DNA of 64,000 nucleotides from Deltaproteobacteria bacterium (lineage in GTDB: Bacteria; SAR324; XYD2-FULL-50-16), in NCBI GenBank assembly GCA_018657625.1, contig JABHWU010000122.1, positions 89,397 through 153,396 on the forward strand. The letters are read 5' to 3'. Positions 18,316 through 26,474 of the stretch are shown here, piece after piece; position 1 is the stretch's first letter; each line of letters begins with the position of its first letter. The translations under genes and the position numbers were made by a program. The notes under the pieces are model-generated. The model made no database searches. It was given only the letters and a program-made list of their open reading frames with translations, and had not been told where the DNA came from.

Positions 18316-19281
18316 TTAAATACCTTTACCCATGAAGTCAGCTACCCAACGTATGATATTAACAACTAGTAGGAAAAGACCCTGAAGGCGACTAATTTGC
18401 CATTTGGTTCTCATAAAAATTACCACCACGACCACCATTATGACCAGCATGATCATACTGCCTTGTGCTTCGGGAGAAACAGCAAGAGGTTGTTTTAAAA
18501 TTGCAGCTAATCCTAATACCCCTAATAGATTGAATAAGTCACTGCCAATTAAATTACCAATAGCCATTCCATGTCTGTTTTTTACCAGGGCCATCATGGA
18601 GGTTGCAAATTCTGGAGTTGAGGTCCCTGCTGCAACAATAGTAACGCCAATGACCCAATCTGAAACGCCAAATTGACGAGCAATTTGGGTGGAAGCTTCA
18701 ACCAATAAATGCCCCCCACCAACAACACCTGCTATCCCCAGAAATAAAAACAGGTAGTCTTTCCATTCAATTTTATCATGGGAAATATCTTCGCCTAAAT
18801 CTTCCTTCTTAATAAAAAGGTAAGCCAGATAAATAATCAACATGCTAATCAGGATTATCCCTTCAACACGGGACAATACCATCTCATTGCCGTGGATATG
18901 ATAATCAAAAAGAAAAAAACTGAGAAGTATTGTGACCGAAATCAGAAAAAAACCATCTCTGTAAACCAGTTTTGGCGAGGTTGCAATGGCGTGAAAACAG
19001 GCAGTTCCGCCCAATATAAATCCAAGATTAAAAATATTGGAACCTACAACATTACTGACTGAAATATCTGCCTTACCTGTCAATACAGCACTAATAGTTA
19101 CAGCAAATTCAGGGGCGGATGTCCCAATAGCTACAACCGTTAGCCCGATTACGAGGTCCGACACTCCCCAGGCATGGGCTAGTTTTGAAGATGCTTCGAC
19201 TAACCAGTCAGATCCTTTCCACAAAAAGCCTATTGAGATAATAACGATAATTATATTAACAAAAATTATAGAAAAATCCAT
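18316..19281 (-). CDS. CaCA-family cation (Na+/Ca2+) antiporter, YrbG-like
   Basis: A 321-aa inner-membrane antiporter with about ten hydrophobic segments and the internal duplication typical of the Ca2+/cation antiporter superfamily. The two alpha repeats carry the ion-binding motifs 'GTSAPEFAVTISAVL' with 'SNVVGSNIFNLG', and 'GTSTPEFATSMMALV' with 'GNLIGSDLFNLLG'. The second repeat has Asp in place of Asn in the 'GS(N/D)xFN' motif, as in many bacterial members. The ion specificity is inferred. It is upstream of sppA in the same orientation. Confidence 0.93.
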   Translation of the reverse strand: MDFSIIFVNIIIVIISIGFLWKGSDWLVEASSKLAHAWGVSDLVIGLTVVAIGTSAPEFAVTISAVLTGKADISVSNVVGSNIFNLGFILGGTACFHAIATSPKLVYRDGFFLISVTILLSFFLFDYHIHGNEMVLSRVEGIILISMLIIYLAYLFIKKEDLGEDISHDKIEWKDYLFLFLGIAGVVGGGHLLVEASTQIARQFGVSDWVIGVTIVAAGTSTPEFATSMMALVKNRHGMAIGNLIGSDLFNLLGVLGLAAILKQPLAVSPEAQGSMIMLVIMVVVVVIFMRTKWQISRLQGLFLLVVNIIRWVADFMGKGI

Positions 19282-19466
19282 ATTATTAACTCGTAAATTT
19301 ATAAACTAAAAACCAATAGACGGTATTATTGTAAAAAGAATTTAAAGCGTATTGTGAATATTATGCTATATACAGCATTTTCATAAAAAATATGATTTGA
19401 CTGAAACTAGCCAGAATGAATAATCTTTCTGTGCCATTCAATATACTTGCCAAACCACTTTTATCA

Positions 19467-19472
19467 TATAAT
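19467..19472 (+). promoter_or_regulatory. Candidate -10 element for the small gene at 19504
   Basis: A perfect TATAAT lies here, with an ACTTGC sequence 16 bp upstream as a poor -35 element. It was found by eye. It matters mainly because it argues against the longer start sites at 19447 and 19474. Confidence 0.35.
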
Positions 19473-19503
19473 TATGCCGAAAATTCCTCAGAAAGATATT
19501 AAA

Positions 19504-19677
19504 ATGAATTTAGAGCAACTTTTATCTTCTGAAGAAGGCATTGTTACCGTTTTAGCCGCTTCTCTGGTTCTTTCCGATTTTGATGATCCCATGATGGCGA
19601 TTACTGAAGCAACTAAAGCTTATAATAGTAACCGGATCTACTTTAAACGAATAATAGAAATATGGAAAAAGAAATAA
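19504..19677 (+). CDS. Small protein of unknown function
   Basis: The favoured form has 57 residues, beginning 'MNLEQLLSSEEGIVTVL' and ending 'IIEIWKKK'. The frame is open further upstream (ATG 19474, TTG 19447). A TATAAT box at 19467-19472 would place the transcript start downstream of those codons, so ATG 19504 is chosen; it has a weak AGAAAG ribosome binding site. The protein has a hydrophobic helix in the middle, an acidic centre and a basic tail. I do not recognise a family. It is convergent with the beta-helix protein gene. Confidence 0.45.
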   Translation: MNLEQLLSSEEGIVTVLAASLVLSDFDDPMMAITEATKAYNSNRIYFKRIIEIWKKK

Positions 19678-19688
19678 CGGGCTTTTTT

Positions 19689-20465
19689 TTATTTTTTATT
19701 CCGAAAAAGTGTTCCCCGCCTGTAAACACCTTTAACAACACAAAAATTGGGCATAATCCAACATTCAGGCTCTAAAAATACGAATGGGCATAGTACTGAA
19801 TTGCAGCCTGTTTCACAGCCATCACCAATAATAGCTCCAAATTTTGACAGCTTAGTGTCAAAGTTTTTGTTATTGTGTTTGAACTGGATAATCGGAAATT
19901 TATCTGTTTTTTTGGCTGCCAGTGTACGGAATTGTAGATTAGAAAGCTTTGTCCCGGCACCAAGGTTGACATTAGCTCCTATGATGCTATCGCCAATATA
20001 AGCAAAATGTCCTGCTTCCACATGTTTAATGAATATACTGTTTTTAATTTCTGTCGTATGCCCGATTACTGAATGCTCACCAACAAAAGCAAAACCTCTT
20101 AAATAGGCACTTTGCCTGATTTCACAATTATTGCGAATAATCGTGTGATTTTTGATGGTTGCTCCAGCCTCTACCAGTGTTCCTGAACCGATATAAATTT
20201 TTAATTCTTGATCAATAAAATCCTTTTGCAGGATTTGTGACTCATTAATAAAATAAGAGCCCTCAATAAATTGATCTGTTTCATCCCTTAAAATAACTCG
20301 TTTTCCCGCCAGGCTTCCTGTATCATTTAATTCATTAAAATATTCATCAATTGCGCTTTCTAGTTTTAGAATGGGTGACCAGGGATAAGGGCTGTCTTTG
20401 AAAATTGACATTAAAAAAGAATCATCAATTTCTCTAAAATATTGTTTATAGTCCAACCATTCCAT
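19689..20465 (-). CDS. Left-handed beta-helix protein related to GlmU / sugar-nucleotide pyrophosphorylases
   Basis: A 258-aa protein. Its N-terminal 70 residues ('LMSIFKDSPYPWSPILKLE') resemble the start of stand-alone 'UDP-GlcNAc pyrophosphorylase-like' beta-helix proteins. Hexapeptide repeats then run from about 75 to 190 ('IYIGSGTLVEAGATIKN', 'AYLRGFAFVGEHSVIGH', 'AYIGDSIIGANVNLGAGT'). The nucleotidyltransferase half of GlmU is absent. Members probably acyl- or acetyl-transfer onto sugar nucleotides, but many are uncharacterised. It is the last gene of the uppS-cdsA-dxr-rseP-panE run, 20 bp after panE, which suggests a role in envelope or cofactor metabolism. Confidence 0.72.
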   Translation of the reverse strand: MEWLDYKQYFREIDDSFLMSIFKDSPYPWSPILKLESAIDEYFNELNDTGSLAGKRVILRDETDQFIEGSYFINESQILQKDFIDQELKIYIGSGTLVEAGATIKNHTIIRNNCEIRQSAYLRGFAFVGEHSVIGHTTEIKNSIFIKHVEAGHFAYIGDSIIGANVNLGAGTKLSNLQFRTLAAKKTDKFPIIQFKHNNKNFDTKLSKFGAIIGDGCETGCNSVLCPFVFLEPECWIMPNFCVVKGVYRRGTLFRNKK

Positions 20466-20485
20466 AACAACTTCTCTTAAAATAT

Positions 20486-21427
20486 TTAATCGTTTGATAA
20501 ATTGATATCAGTATTACTTAATGATAATTGTAATAAATTATACATAGTCTGATTTACGATGGCAGTTATGCCGTGGGCTTTTGCTTTTTGAAGTAATACG
20601 CCTACCAAGGCTTCCAATTCAGGGGTCGAGCGTGACTCAATATCCATTTGCATGTTTGAGATTACATTTGAATATTGACTACTGAAGTTGATTAGATCTT
20701 CAAGTTGTTGATTGGATATCTCATAGCCTTCAGCTGATGCTACTTGCTGTGCTTCCTGCATCATTTGATTAATTGTTGGCAAGATTTCAGTCATGTTGAC
20801 AATCTGACCATAGGTTGTTTTTGTTAAGGCACTGATGGTGTTAAAGGCGTTGTTCCAAATAAAATTTTTCCAGATTTCTATTCTGATCGATCTGGAAATA
20901 GTATGATTGATGTCAGCATGTGCCAGGACTTGAGATACCCAATCTTCCCGCTCTGATTGTTGATGATCCATCTCTCCATAAATAATTTGGCCCGGAGCAT
21001 TTTGACTAACGACATAATCATCTTTCACATTGCCATTAAAAAAAGGAACTGCTCCCATGATCAAGCTTTTTCCTAATATTTGAGATAATATTTTCTCATT
21101 TTCCAATCCATTTTGTAAGGATAGCAAAATGCTTGAAGGTTTAATGACTGGCAATAGGTTCAAAGTGATTTCATAAGTATGGTACGCTTTGACACAGATC
21201 AAGATTAAATCCTGTGCCGGTAAGCCGATAATCTGGTCTACAATTTTTGGTTTAAATTCAAAACAAGGATCAATTTTTGAATCTATCTTTAGACCTGTTT
21301 CGTTGAGTTTTTCCACCCGTTCCGGAAGATCTACAAAAGTGACATCAAATCCAGCTTTAAATAGTTTTCCGCCAAAATAAATACCTATAGCACCTGTTCC
21401 AATAACGAGTATATTAAGCTTTTTCAT
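20486..21427 (-). CDS. panE: 2-dehydropantoate 2-reductase (ketopantoate reductase)
   Basis: A 313-aa NADPH-dependent reductase that makes pantoate for coenzyme A synthesis. The N-terminal Rossmann motif is 'VIGTGAIGIYFGGKLFKAGF'. A conserved lysine lies in 'LICVKAYHT', 'LSLQNGLENE' follows, and the C-terminal helical domain has 'EIWKNFIWNNAFNTISALT' and a 'SRSTPELEAL' substrate-binding segment. The length is standard. PanE/ApbA-family proteins can act on other 2-keto acids, so substrate identity is probable rather than proven. It lies 32 bp downstream of rseP. Confidence 0.88.
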   Translation of the reverse strand: MKKLNILVIGTGAIGIYFGGKLFKAGFDVTFVDLPERVEKLNETGLKIDSKIDPCFEFKPKIVDQIIGLPAQDLILICVKAYHTYEITLNLLPVIKPSSILLSLQNGLENEKILSQILGKSLIMGAVPFFNGNVKDDYVVSQNAPGQIIYGEMDHQQSEREDWVSQVLAHADINHTISRSIRIEIWKNFIWNNAFNTISALTKTTYGQIVNMTEILPTINQMMQEAQQVASAEGYEISNQQLEDLINFSSQYSNVISNMQMDIESRSTPELEALVGVLLQKAKAHGITAIVNQTMYNLLQLSLSNTDINLSND

Positions 21428-21459
21428 TGGTATTCTTTATATTATGGTTCCTTTGAGAA

Positions 21460-22743
21460 TTAACCTAAAAGTCGAAAGCCATCTTGAATAAAAACAAAAA
21501 TAAATAAGGTCATTAAAACCATAAATCCTATTTTTTGTACATTCAGTCGAAATTCTTTTGATAAACGTTTTCTTTTCAGTTTTTCAATTAATAGGAAAAA
21601 AATATGACCACCATCTAAAGCAGGAATTGGTAATAAGTTAAAGATGCATAGTTGAAGACTGATAAAACTGACTCGACTCAGTAAAGTGCCCAAACCTATT
21701 TCGGCGGCCTCACCAACCATTTTGGCAATCATGATAGGTCCACCAATGGAATCACTGCTTTCTTGTCCGGTAAATAACTTGTACAGGAATTCAAATGTTG
21801 CCTGAGTCAGCATCACAACCCAGCTAAATCCCTGTGTAATAGATGTTTTTAGGTCCTCCGATTCATAGCGTGTCGCCCAATTGATACCAATCAACCATCG
21901 ACCTGTGTCAGCGTCTAATTTTGGATTAACTGTTACCGACTGCAAATGACCCTTTCTCAAATATTGAATAATTATCTGAGTGTCTTTTGTCTTTGATAAA
22001 ACGGTAATAATTTGTGCCCAGTCATTGATTTTGGCGTCATGAATTTGAACAATAATATCTCCGACTTTCAAACCAGCTTGCTCAGCAGCTGAACTAGCCA
22101 TTACCTTACCTATTTCAGGCTTTATCCTAAATTCCCAACCAAAACCTTTATTATCTTTTAATTGTTCTTTGAACAATTGTAGTTTAATAATTTTTTCGTT
22201 CCGTAAGATTTCCAAATCAATGATATCTGTTTGGACCTGCCTCAACTCTTTTTGGAAGCTTTTAAATGTCAATATCGGTCGATTGTTAACGCTTTTTATA
22301 AGATCATCTTTCTGTAATCCGATGGCAGCCGCATGGCTATTTAATGAGACATTGCCGATAGCAACGGGATCTTGGTAAAAGGCAGGGACCTGCTGTCCAA
22401 TATAAAACACCAGTATCGCCAAAATAATAGCTGTTATGAGATTCATGAAAGAACCTGCCACCAAAATGTAAAAACGTTGCAAAATTGATTTGGCAGCGTA
22501 ATTATCCGGTTCATCAGGATTTTCATCATCAAGGTTTTGCCCTTTCAATTTGACATAACCACCAATAGGAATCCAGGAAATAATATATTCAGTGCCTTTG
22601 TATATTTTGGATACAATTTTAGGTGGGAACCCAATTGAAAATTCTTTTACATCAACACCCACATGTTTTGCCGCCAAAAAATGCCCTAGTTCATGAACAA
22701 ATACTAGAAACCCCAGTACTAAAATAAAAATGATAATCGTCAT
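21460..22743 (-). CDS. rseP: Site-2 intramembrane zinc metalloprotease RseP
   Basis: A 427-aa site-2 protease that cleaves anti-sigma factors or leftover membrane peptides within the bilayer. The zinc site HExxH is at residues 17-21 ('VHELGHF') in the first membrane helix, and the third ligand is in 'LLPIPALDGGHIFF' near the C-terminus. Two PDZ domains (about 125-195 and 205-285; 'AAIGLQKDDLIKSVNN' and 'AEQAGLKVGDIIVQIHD') lie in the periplasm. The length and the two PDZ domains match the E. coli-type RseP rather than the single-PDZ Bacillus type. It sits 25 bp after dxr, the usual neighbourhood. No anti-sigma/sigma gene pair is in the window. Confidence 0.94.
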   Translation of the reverse strand: MTIIIFILVLGFLVFVHELGHFLAAKHVGVDVKEFSIGFPPKIVSKIYKGTEYIISWIPIGGYVKLKGQNLDDENPDEPDNYAAKSILQRFYILVAGSFMNLITAIILAILVFYIGQQVPAFYQDPVAIGNVSLNSHAAAIGLQKDDLIKSVNNRPILTFKSFQKELRQVQTDIIDLEILRNEKIIKLQLFKEQLKDNKGFGWEFRIKPEIGKVMASSAAEQAGLKVGDIIVQIHDAKINDWAQIITVLSKTKDTQIIIQYLRKGHLQSVTVNPKLDADTGRWLIGINWATRYESEDLKTSITQGFSWVVMLTQATFEFLYKLFTGQESSDSIGGPIMIAKMVGEAAEIGLGTLLSRVSFISLQLCIFNLLPIPALDGGHIFFLLIEKLKRKRLSKEFRLNVQKIGFMVLMTLFIFVFIQDGFRLLG

Positions 22744-22768
22744 TGATTTATAGATCTTATTATAGTGT

Positions 22769-23974
22769 TTAATTTATGAAATGCGTTTTAAGTTGGTTTT
22801 GAATAAATTGTCGTCCCCATAAGTCGGATTGAATTGCATCATCAATACTATCAATATTTTGTAAATACCGTTCGCACTTGGATTCAAATTTTAGTTTCAA
22901 GGCCTTTAGAACTTTTTGTAGCTGATCAAAAATGACTGTAAATTCAATTTTTCGAGTCAAAAACAGATCCACTAGTGTTTCATTTGCGCCGTTCAAAGCC
23001 GCCGGAGCACCGCCACCAAGTCGCAATGCATCAAAAGCAAATTGAATAGTTGGGAACTTCATTAAATCGGGTTGTTCAAAAGTTAAAGTCACGAAGTCGG
23101 TCCAATCAATATATTGGCTGCCAGATTCTATTCGATCAGGATATCCCAGACAATTTGCGATGGGTGTCTTCATATCAGGAAATCCCATTTGAGCTAAGGT
23201 AGATCCATCTTTGTAAACAACCATTGAATGAATAATCGACTGAGGATGAACCAGCACTTTAATTTGATCAATCTTCAGATTAAACAACCATTTGGCTTCT
23301 ATGACCTCAAGGCATTTGTTCATCATCGTGGCTGAATCAATGGTAATTTTCTCTCCCATTTCCCAATTCGGATGATTCAAAGCTTCTTCTAATGTAATAT
23401 CTTTAAATTCGGATAGTTCTTTTGTTCGAAAAGGTCCACCGGATGCGGTTAAGATAATATGATCAATGTCTTTATGGCAATTACCCATTAAGCATTGAAA
23501 AATTGCGTTATGCTCACTGTCAAGTGGTAGTAACTCTATACCATGTTTTTCCGCTTTCCGCATCATCAAATCACCAGTTAAAACTAGTGTTTCTTTGTTA
23601 GCCAGTGCTATATCCTTGTCGGCTTGAATTGCTGCAAAAACGGGTTTTAGCCCAGCTGAACCAACGATAGCAGCCACAATTTTATCGGCCATACTACTTT
23701 TAGCAACTTCAATGTTACCGGATTCTCCTTCAACGATGGCTATTTCTTTGAATTGATTTCCTAAAAGTGTTCTTAGCTGATCACGATAACCTTCGCCAAC
23801 AGAGACAATTTCAGGTTTAAATACCTTAATTTGTTCTGCCATTAACGACATATTCTTTTGGCACGTCAAACCAATAATATTAAACCGATCCTGATTTAAA
23901 CGAATCACATCAAGGGTGCTTCGCCCAACAGAACCTGTTGATCCTAATATTACGATACCCTGTTTATTAACCAT
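22769..23974 (-). CDS. dxr: 1-deoxy-D-xylulose-5-phosphate reductoisomerase
   Basis: A 401-aa enzyme that converts DXP to 2-C-methyl-D-erythritol-4-phosphate with NADPH, the committed step of the MEP isoprenoid pathway. The NADPH motif is 'ILGSTGSVGRSTLDVIR'. Conserved blocks are 'LANKETLVLTGDL', 'LLPLDSEHNAIFQCL', 'TASGGPFR', 'NHPNWEMGEKITIDSATMMNKCLEVIEA', and the metal-site Asp/Glu cluster in 'PLDSEHNA' and 'GGGAPAALNGANE'. The length is standard. It lies between cdsA and rseP, supplying precursors used by the UppS encoded two genes upstream. Confidence 0.96.
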   Translation of the reverse strand: MVNKQGIVILGSTGSVGRSTLDVIRLNQDRFNIIGLTCQKNMSLMAEQIKVFKPEIVSVGEGYRDQLRTLLGNQFKEIAIVEGESGNIEVAKSSMADKIVAAIVGSAGLKPVFAAIQADKDIALANKETLVLTGDLMMRKAEKHGIELLPLDSEHNAIFQCLMGNCHKDIDHIILTASGGPFRTKELSEFKDITLEEALNHPNWEMGEKITIDSATMMNKCLEVIEAKWLFNLKIDQIKVLVHPQSIIHSMVVYKDGSTLAQMGFPDMKTPIANCLGYPDRIESGSQYIDWTDFVTLTFEQPDLMKFPTIQFAFDALRLGGGAPAALNGANETLVDLFLTRKIEFTVIFDQLQKVLKALKLKFESKCERYLQNIDSIDDAIQSDLWGRQFIQNQLKTHFIN

Positions 23975-23997
23975 GATTATTGTTACAAAATTGAGAA

Positions 23998-24858
23998 CTA
24001 AACTGAAATTCCAAAAATTATAAGTAGGATGAAATAAACCGGTATTGCTAAGAGATAAGCGTCATAACGATCTAAAAAACCACCATGTCCTGGAATGAAA
24101 TTGCTGGAATCTTTTACATTAAATGTTCTTTTTAGTTTTGACTCAATTAAATCTCCAATCTGAGCGGCAGGGATAACGAGTAAAATTAGTACAATTAATT
24201 TCCAACCAAAAATTAATTCCTTTAGTTGTATTTCACTGGAATTGAATGGACCATATCTATAAAACCAATCCCAAATATAAATACCGATCAAAGCCCCGAT
24301 TAAACCACCCAGAATGCCAAACAAGCTTCCCTCTTTAGTCTTTTTAGGACTGATAGTAGGTGCAAGTAGTACCTTTCCAAATGATTTTCCACCAAAATAA
24401 GCAGCACTATCATTGATGGAAACCATTAATAAAAGTAATAGGATAACGTGTGGTGCAATATCGGGGTTTACGGTCACTTTGATCCAAAATAACAGACAGA
24501 AGGGAAAAGCAATCCAAATCAATGGGATAGTATACCATTTGAATGAAGTTTTTGTAATGAGAGTAGTGCCCATGATGAGTATACATATGATAGCGACAGC
24601 AATCAGGAAATAAAGCTGCTGATTCTGAAAAAGAAACCATACCCCGGAAAATATGAGGATATGATTAAGTAACTGAATCAATAATTTTAACCTGAAGTGC
24701 TTTTTTACAATCAAATGGTATTCTAATGATCCTATTAACGCTAAACTAAATGTAATCGTTAAAAATAAGAACTCAGAGGTTGTAAATATCGCCCAAAGAC
24801 AGAACATAATCATTACCAAAGCAGATACAAGCCTAAGAATCAGCTTCTTACTAATCAT
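23998..24858 (-). CDS. cdsA: Phosphatidate cytidylyltransferase (CDP-diglyceride synthase)
   Basis: A 286-aa polytopic membrane protein that makes CDP-diacylglycerol from CTP and phosphatidate. It has about eight hydrophobic segments and the family signature near the C-terminus, 'SKLKRTFNVKDSSNFIPGHG', continuing 'GFLDRYDAYL', with the metal-binding acidic residues. 'SINDSAAYFGGKSFGK' is also a conserved block. Its start overlaps the uppS stop by 8 bp, indicating translational coupling, and dxr follows after 23 bp. Confidence 0.93.
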   Translation of the reverse strand: MISKKLILRLVSALVMIMFCLWAIFTTSEFLFLTITFSLALIGSLEYHLIVKKHFRLKLLIQLLNHILIFSGVWFLFQNQQLYFLIAVAIICILIMGTTLITKTSFKWYTIPLIWIAFPFCLLFWIKVTVNPDIAPHVILLLLLMVSINDSAAYFGGKSFGKVLLAPTISPKKTKEGSLFGILGGLIGALIGIYIWDWFYRYGPFNSSEIQLKELIFGWKLIVLILLVIPAAQIGDLIESKLKRTFNVKDSSNFIPGHGGFLDRYDAYLLAIPVYFILLIIFGISV

Positions 24859-25573
24859 TTACCTTACCTCTTCTACGATTTCTTCCAGAATAATCCACAA
24901 GAGCCTTAATCAATTCAGTACGATTAAAATCTGGCCATAAGGTATCGGTAAAATAAAACTCTGCGTATGCCGACTGCCATAATAGGAAATTTGATAAACG
25001 TAATTCGCCTGAGGTTCTTATAATCAGATCTGGATCAGCTAGTCCGTTTGTAAATAAATGTTCAGAAAAAATGGCTTCATCTATATCGTCGTAATTCAAT
25101 TGATTAGATTGTACTTTTTTGACGATTTTTTTACAGGCATTCAAAATTTCTGACCTTGAACCATAATCCACAGCTAGGCATAAAGTCATTCCTGTATTAT
25201 TTTTTGTAACATCATAGGCATGCTGAATTGGATTGTCTAAAAAAGCCGGTAATCGACTTCGATGTCCTAAAATTTTGAATTGAATATTATTTTCAGTTAA
25301 AGTTTTTAGCTCTTTTTTGAGAAACTCTTCAAATAGTTTCATTAAAAAATTAACTTCCACTTTTGGACGTTCCCAGTTTTCAGTTGAGAAGGCATATAGG
25401 GTCAATATTTTTATCCCTAATTCGACAGATGCTTCTACTGTTTGTCGTACAGCAGAGATTGCATTTCTATGCCCATAAATTCTGGGGAATTTTTTTTGTT
25501 TTGCCCAACGACCATTGCCATCCATAATGATGCCAACATGTCCTGGAAGTGATTCTATCTTCAATGTTTCCAA
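24851..25573 (-). CDS. uppS: Undecaprenyl diphosphate synthase
   Basis: A 240-aa cis-prenyltransferase that condenses isopentenyl diphosphate to C55 undecaprenyl diphosphate, the lipid carrier for peptidoglycan and O-antigen. The catalytic Asp is Asp18 in 'HVGIIMDGNGRWAKQ'. Other blocks are 'LYAFSTENWERPKVEV', 'LAVDYGSRSEIL', and the C-terminal 'PDLIIRTSGELRLSNFLLWQ' with 'YAEFYFTDTLWPDF'. It is the first gene of the uppS-cdsA-dxr-rseP-panE run. No frr or pyrH lies upstream, unlike in many proteobacteria. Confidence 0.96.
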   Translation of the reverse strand: METLKIESLPGHVGIIMDGNGRWAKQKKFPRIYGHRNAISAVRQTVEASVELGIKILTLYAFSTENWERPKVEVNFLMKLFEEFLKKELKTLTENNIQFKILGHRSRLPAFLDNPIQHAYDVTKNNTGMTLCLAVDYGSRSEILNACKKIVKKVQSNQLNYDDIDEAIFSEHLFTNGLADPDLIIRTSGELRLSNFLLWQSAYAEFYFTDTLWPDFNRTELIKALVDYSGRNRRRGKVND

Positions 25574-25824
25574 ATAAATTATCTGGTGTAGGGTATTTAA
25601 TAATTTTGATGAAATTAATTTTTAACAATATAGCAAATTGTCCGTTTTGGCAACAAAACCATAGCAAATATTTTTTTTTATAGTAAACTGAATTCATAGA
25701 TGAATTTTTAGTAAATAGTCAGTTTTCCGTGTCATTATAAATACCTCTCTGGAATCACTATTTTAAAATACTAAAACTATTTTTATGATAATTTTTAAAA
25801 AAAAGACTTGCAATATATTCATAT

Positions 25825-25862
25825 TTAACTCACAGTTAATTTTATTTTTAACTGTGAGTTAA
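25825..25862. repeat. Perfect 15-bp inverted repeat (operator or hairpin)
   Basis: The arms TTAACTCACAGTTAA (25825-25839) and TTAACTGTGAGTTAA (25848-25862) are exact reverse complements around an 8-nt T-rich loop. Each arm is itself nearly palindromic (TTAACT...AGTTAA), as expected of binding sites for a dimeric regulator. It lies 43 bp before the leader ORF start, where an operator overlapping a promoter would be. It has no strong T tract for termination. Confidence 0.7.
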
Positions 25863-25904
25863 TTTATTAATATTTCATAATGCTAATGGTATTGAGGAGG
25901 TATT

Positions 25905-25934
25905 GTGAAAGGAAATAAGGTGATCAGCCAATAG
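25905..25934 (+). CDS. Possible 9-aa leader peptide
   Basis: A GTG start at 25905 opens nine codons (MKGNKVISQ) ending in TAG. It is preceded at 5 bp (4-nt spacer) by GAGGAGG (25894-25900), a near-perfect Shine-Dalgarno sequence and the best in the neighbourhood. The short ORF is followed by alternative hairpins that involve the ribosome binding site of the next ORF. That layout is typical of leader-peptide-controlled genes. The assignment rests on the ribosome binding site and layout alone. Confidence 0.45.
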   Translation: MKGNKVISQ

Positions 25935-25960
25935 TTGTTTAATTGTCGCTGGTGTATAAG

Positions 25961-26006
25961 GGAGTGGCTAAATTGTCCACTCCTCATTAATTATTTTTAG
26001 AGGAGT
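25961..26006 (+). promoter_or_regulatory. Two mutually exclusive hairpins, one masking a ribosome binding site
   Basis: Hairpin A pairs GGAGTGG (25961-25967) with CCACTCC (25977-25983). Hairpin B pairs ACTCCTC (25979-25985) with GAGGAGT (26000-26006), which contains the ribosome binding site of the 64-aa ORF. They share bases 25979-25983, so only one can form: A frees the site and B hides it. This was read by eye; no folding energy was computed. Confidence 0.5.
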
Positions 26007-26012
26007 TGAATT

Positions 26013-26207
26013 ATGTATCAAGGAAATTTCTTTCTGGTTAATTCCAGTAAGATGTTGGAAGCGGAAATGAAACGAAAACGAGAAGATTTATATTCAACGT
26101 TTCATTTACATTCAACCTCTAACTGGACTTTACCTAGAAAAAAAATCGGGAAATTTCTAATTTATTTAGGAAATTATCTTCAAAAAGATGTTATTGCTCA
26201 TTCCTGA
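26013..26207 (+). CDS. Small basic protein of unknown function (64 aa)
   Basis: The ORF begins 'MYQGNFFLVNSSKMLEAEMK'. It is rich in Lys/Arg in the first half and has a serine/threonine/histidine patch ('TFHLHSTSNWTLP') and a hydrophobic-basic end. I do not recognise a family. Translation is supported by GAGGAG (26000-26005), spaced 7 nt from the ATG. The upstream leader and hairpins and the downstream strong terminator (26273-26298) make a self-contained transcription unit of roughly 430 nt. It could equally be a regulatory RNA with an incidental ORF. Confidence 0.5.
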   Translation: MYQGNFFLVNSSKMLEAEMKRKREDLYSTFHLHSTSNWTLPRKKIGKFLIYLGNYLQKDVIAHS

Positions 26208-26272
26208 ACCCATTATTAACCTTTTTTAAATGGTGTTTAAATGAAGATTTTATTTTTTTTATGTTCCCTCTG

Positions 26273-26298
26273 GCGCTGATTTTCAGCGCTTTTTTTTT
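26273..26298 (+). terminator. Strong Rho-independent terminator
   Basis: The stem GCGCTGA (26273-26279) / TCAGCGC (26283-26289) with a 3-nt loop is followed by nine consecutive T residues (26290-26298). It closes the 64-aa ORF unit on the plus strand. Confidence 0.88.
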
Positions 26299-26474
26299 GA
26301 AATTCTCCTACCCTAGAAAATAATTCATATTGTTGATTCTTATAACAGCTGATGCGGTGTTACCTAACTGTATGCTAGAAAATTGGATATATTTAGGTTC
26401 CTTTAAAACTAATGGATAAAAAATTACTGTTATGATATACTTAACTTCATATAATAAAACAAAAAGTAGATAAT

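Larger units (their letters stand above)
25574..26012. other. Divergent intergenic stretch carrying a leader-type regulatory region
   Basis: This 439-bp region lies between uppS (minus) and the 64-aa ORF (plus). It holds the uppS promoter in its left half. From 25825 on it holds a perfect inverted repeat, a 9-codon ORF with a strong ribosome binding site and two alternative hairpins, each listed separately. Confidence 0.6.

Noticed and set aside
19361..19376. Short palindrome ATGCTATATACAGCAT upstream of the small gene at 19504
   Set aside because: Two mismatches in 16 bases are unremarkable in such AT-rich sequence and no promoter geometry supports it.
24410..24640. Overlapping frames inside cdsA on both strands
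   Set aside because: They lie wholly within a strongly supported gene, have no independent start signals and their products resemble nothing.
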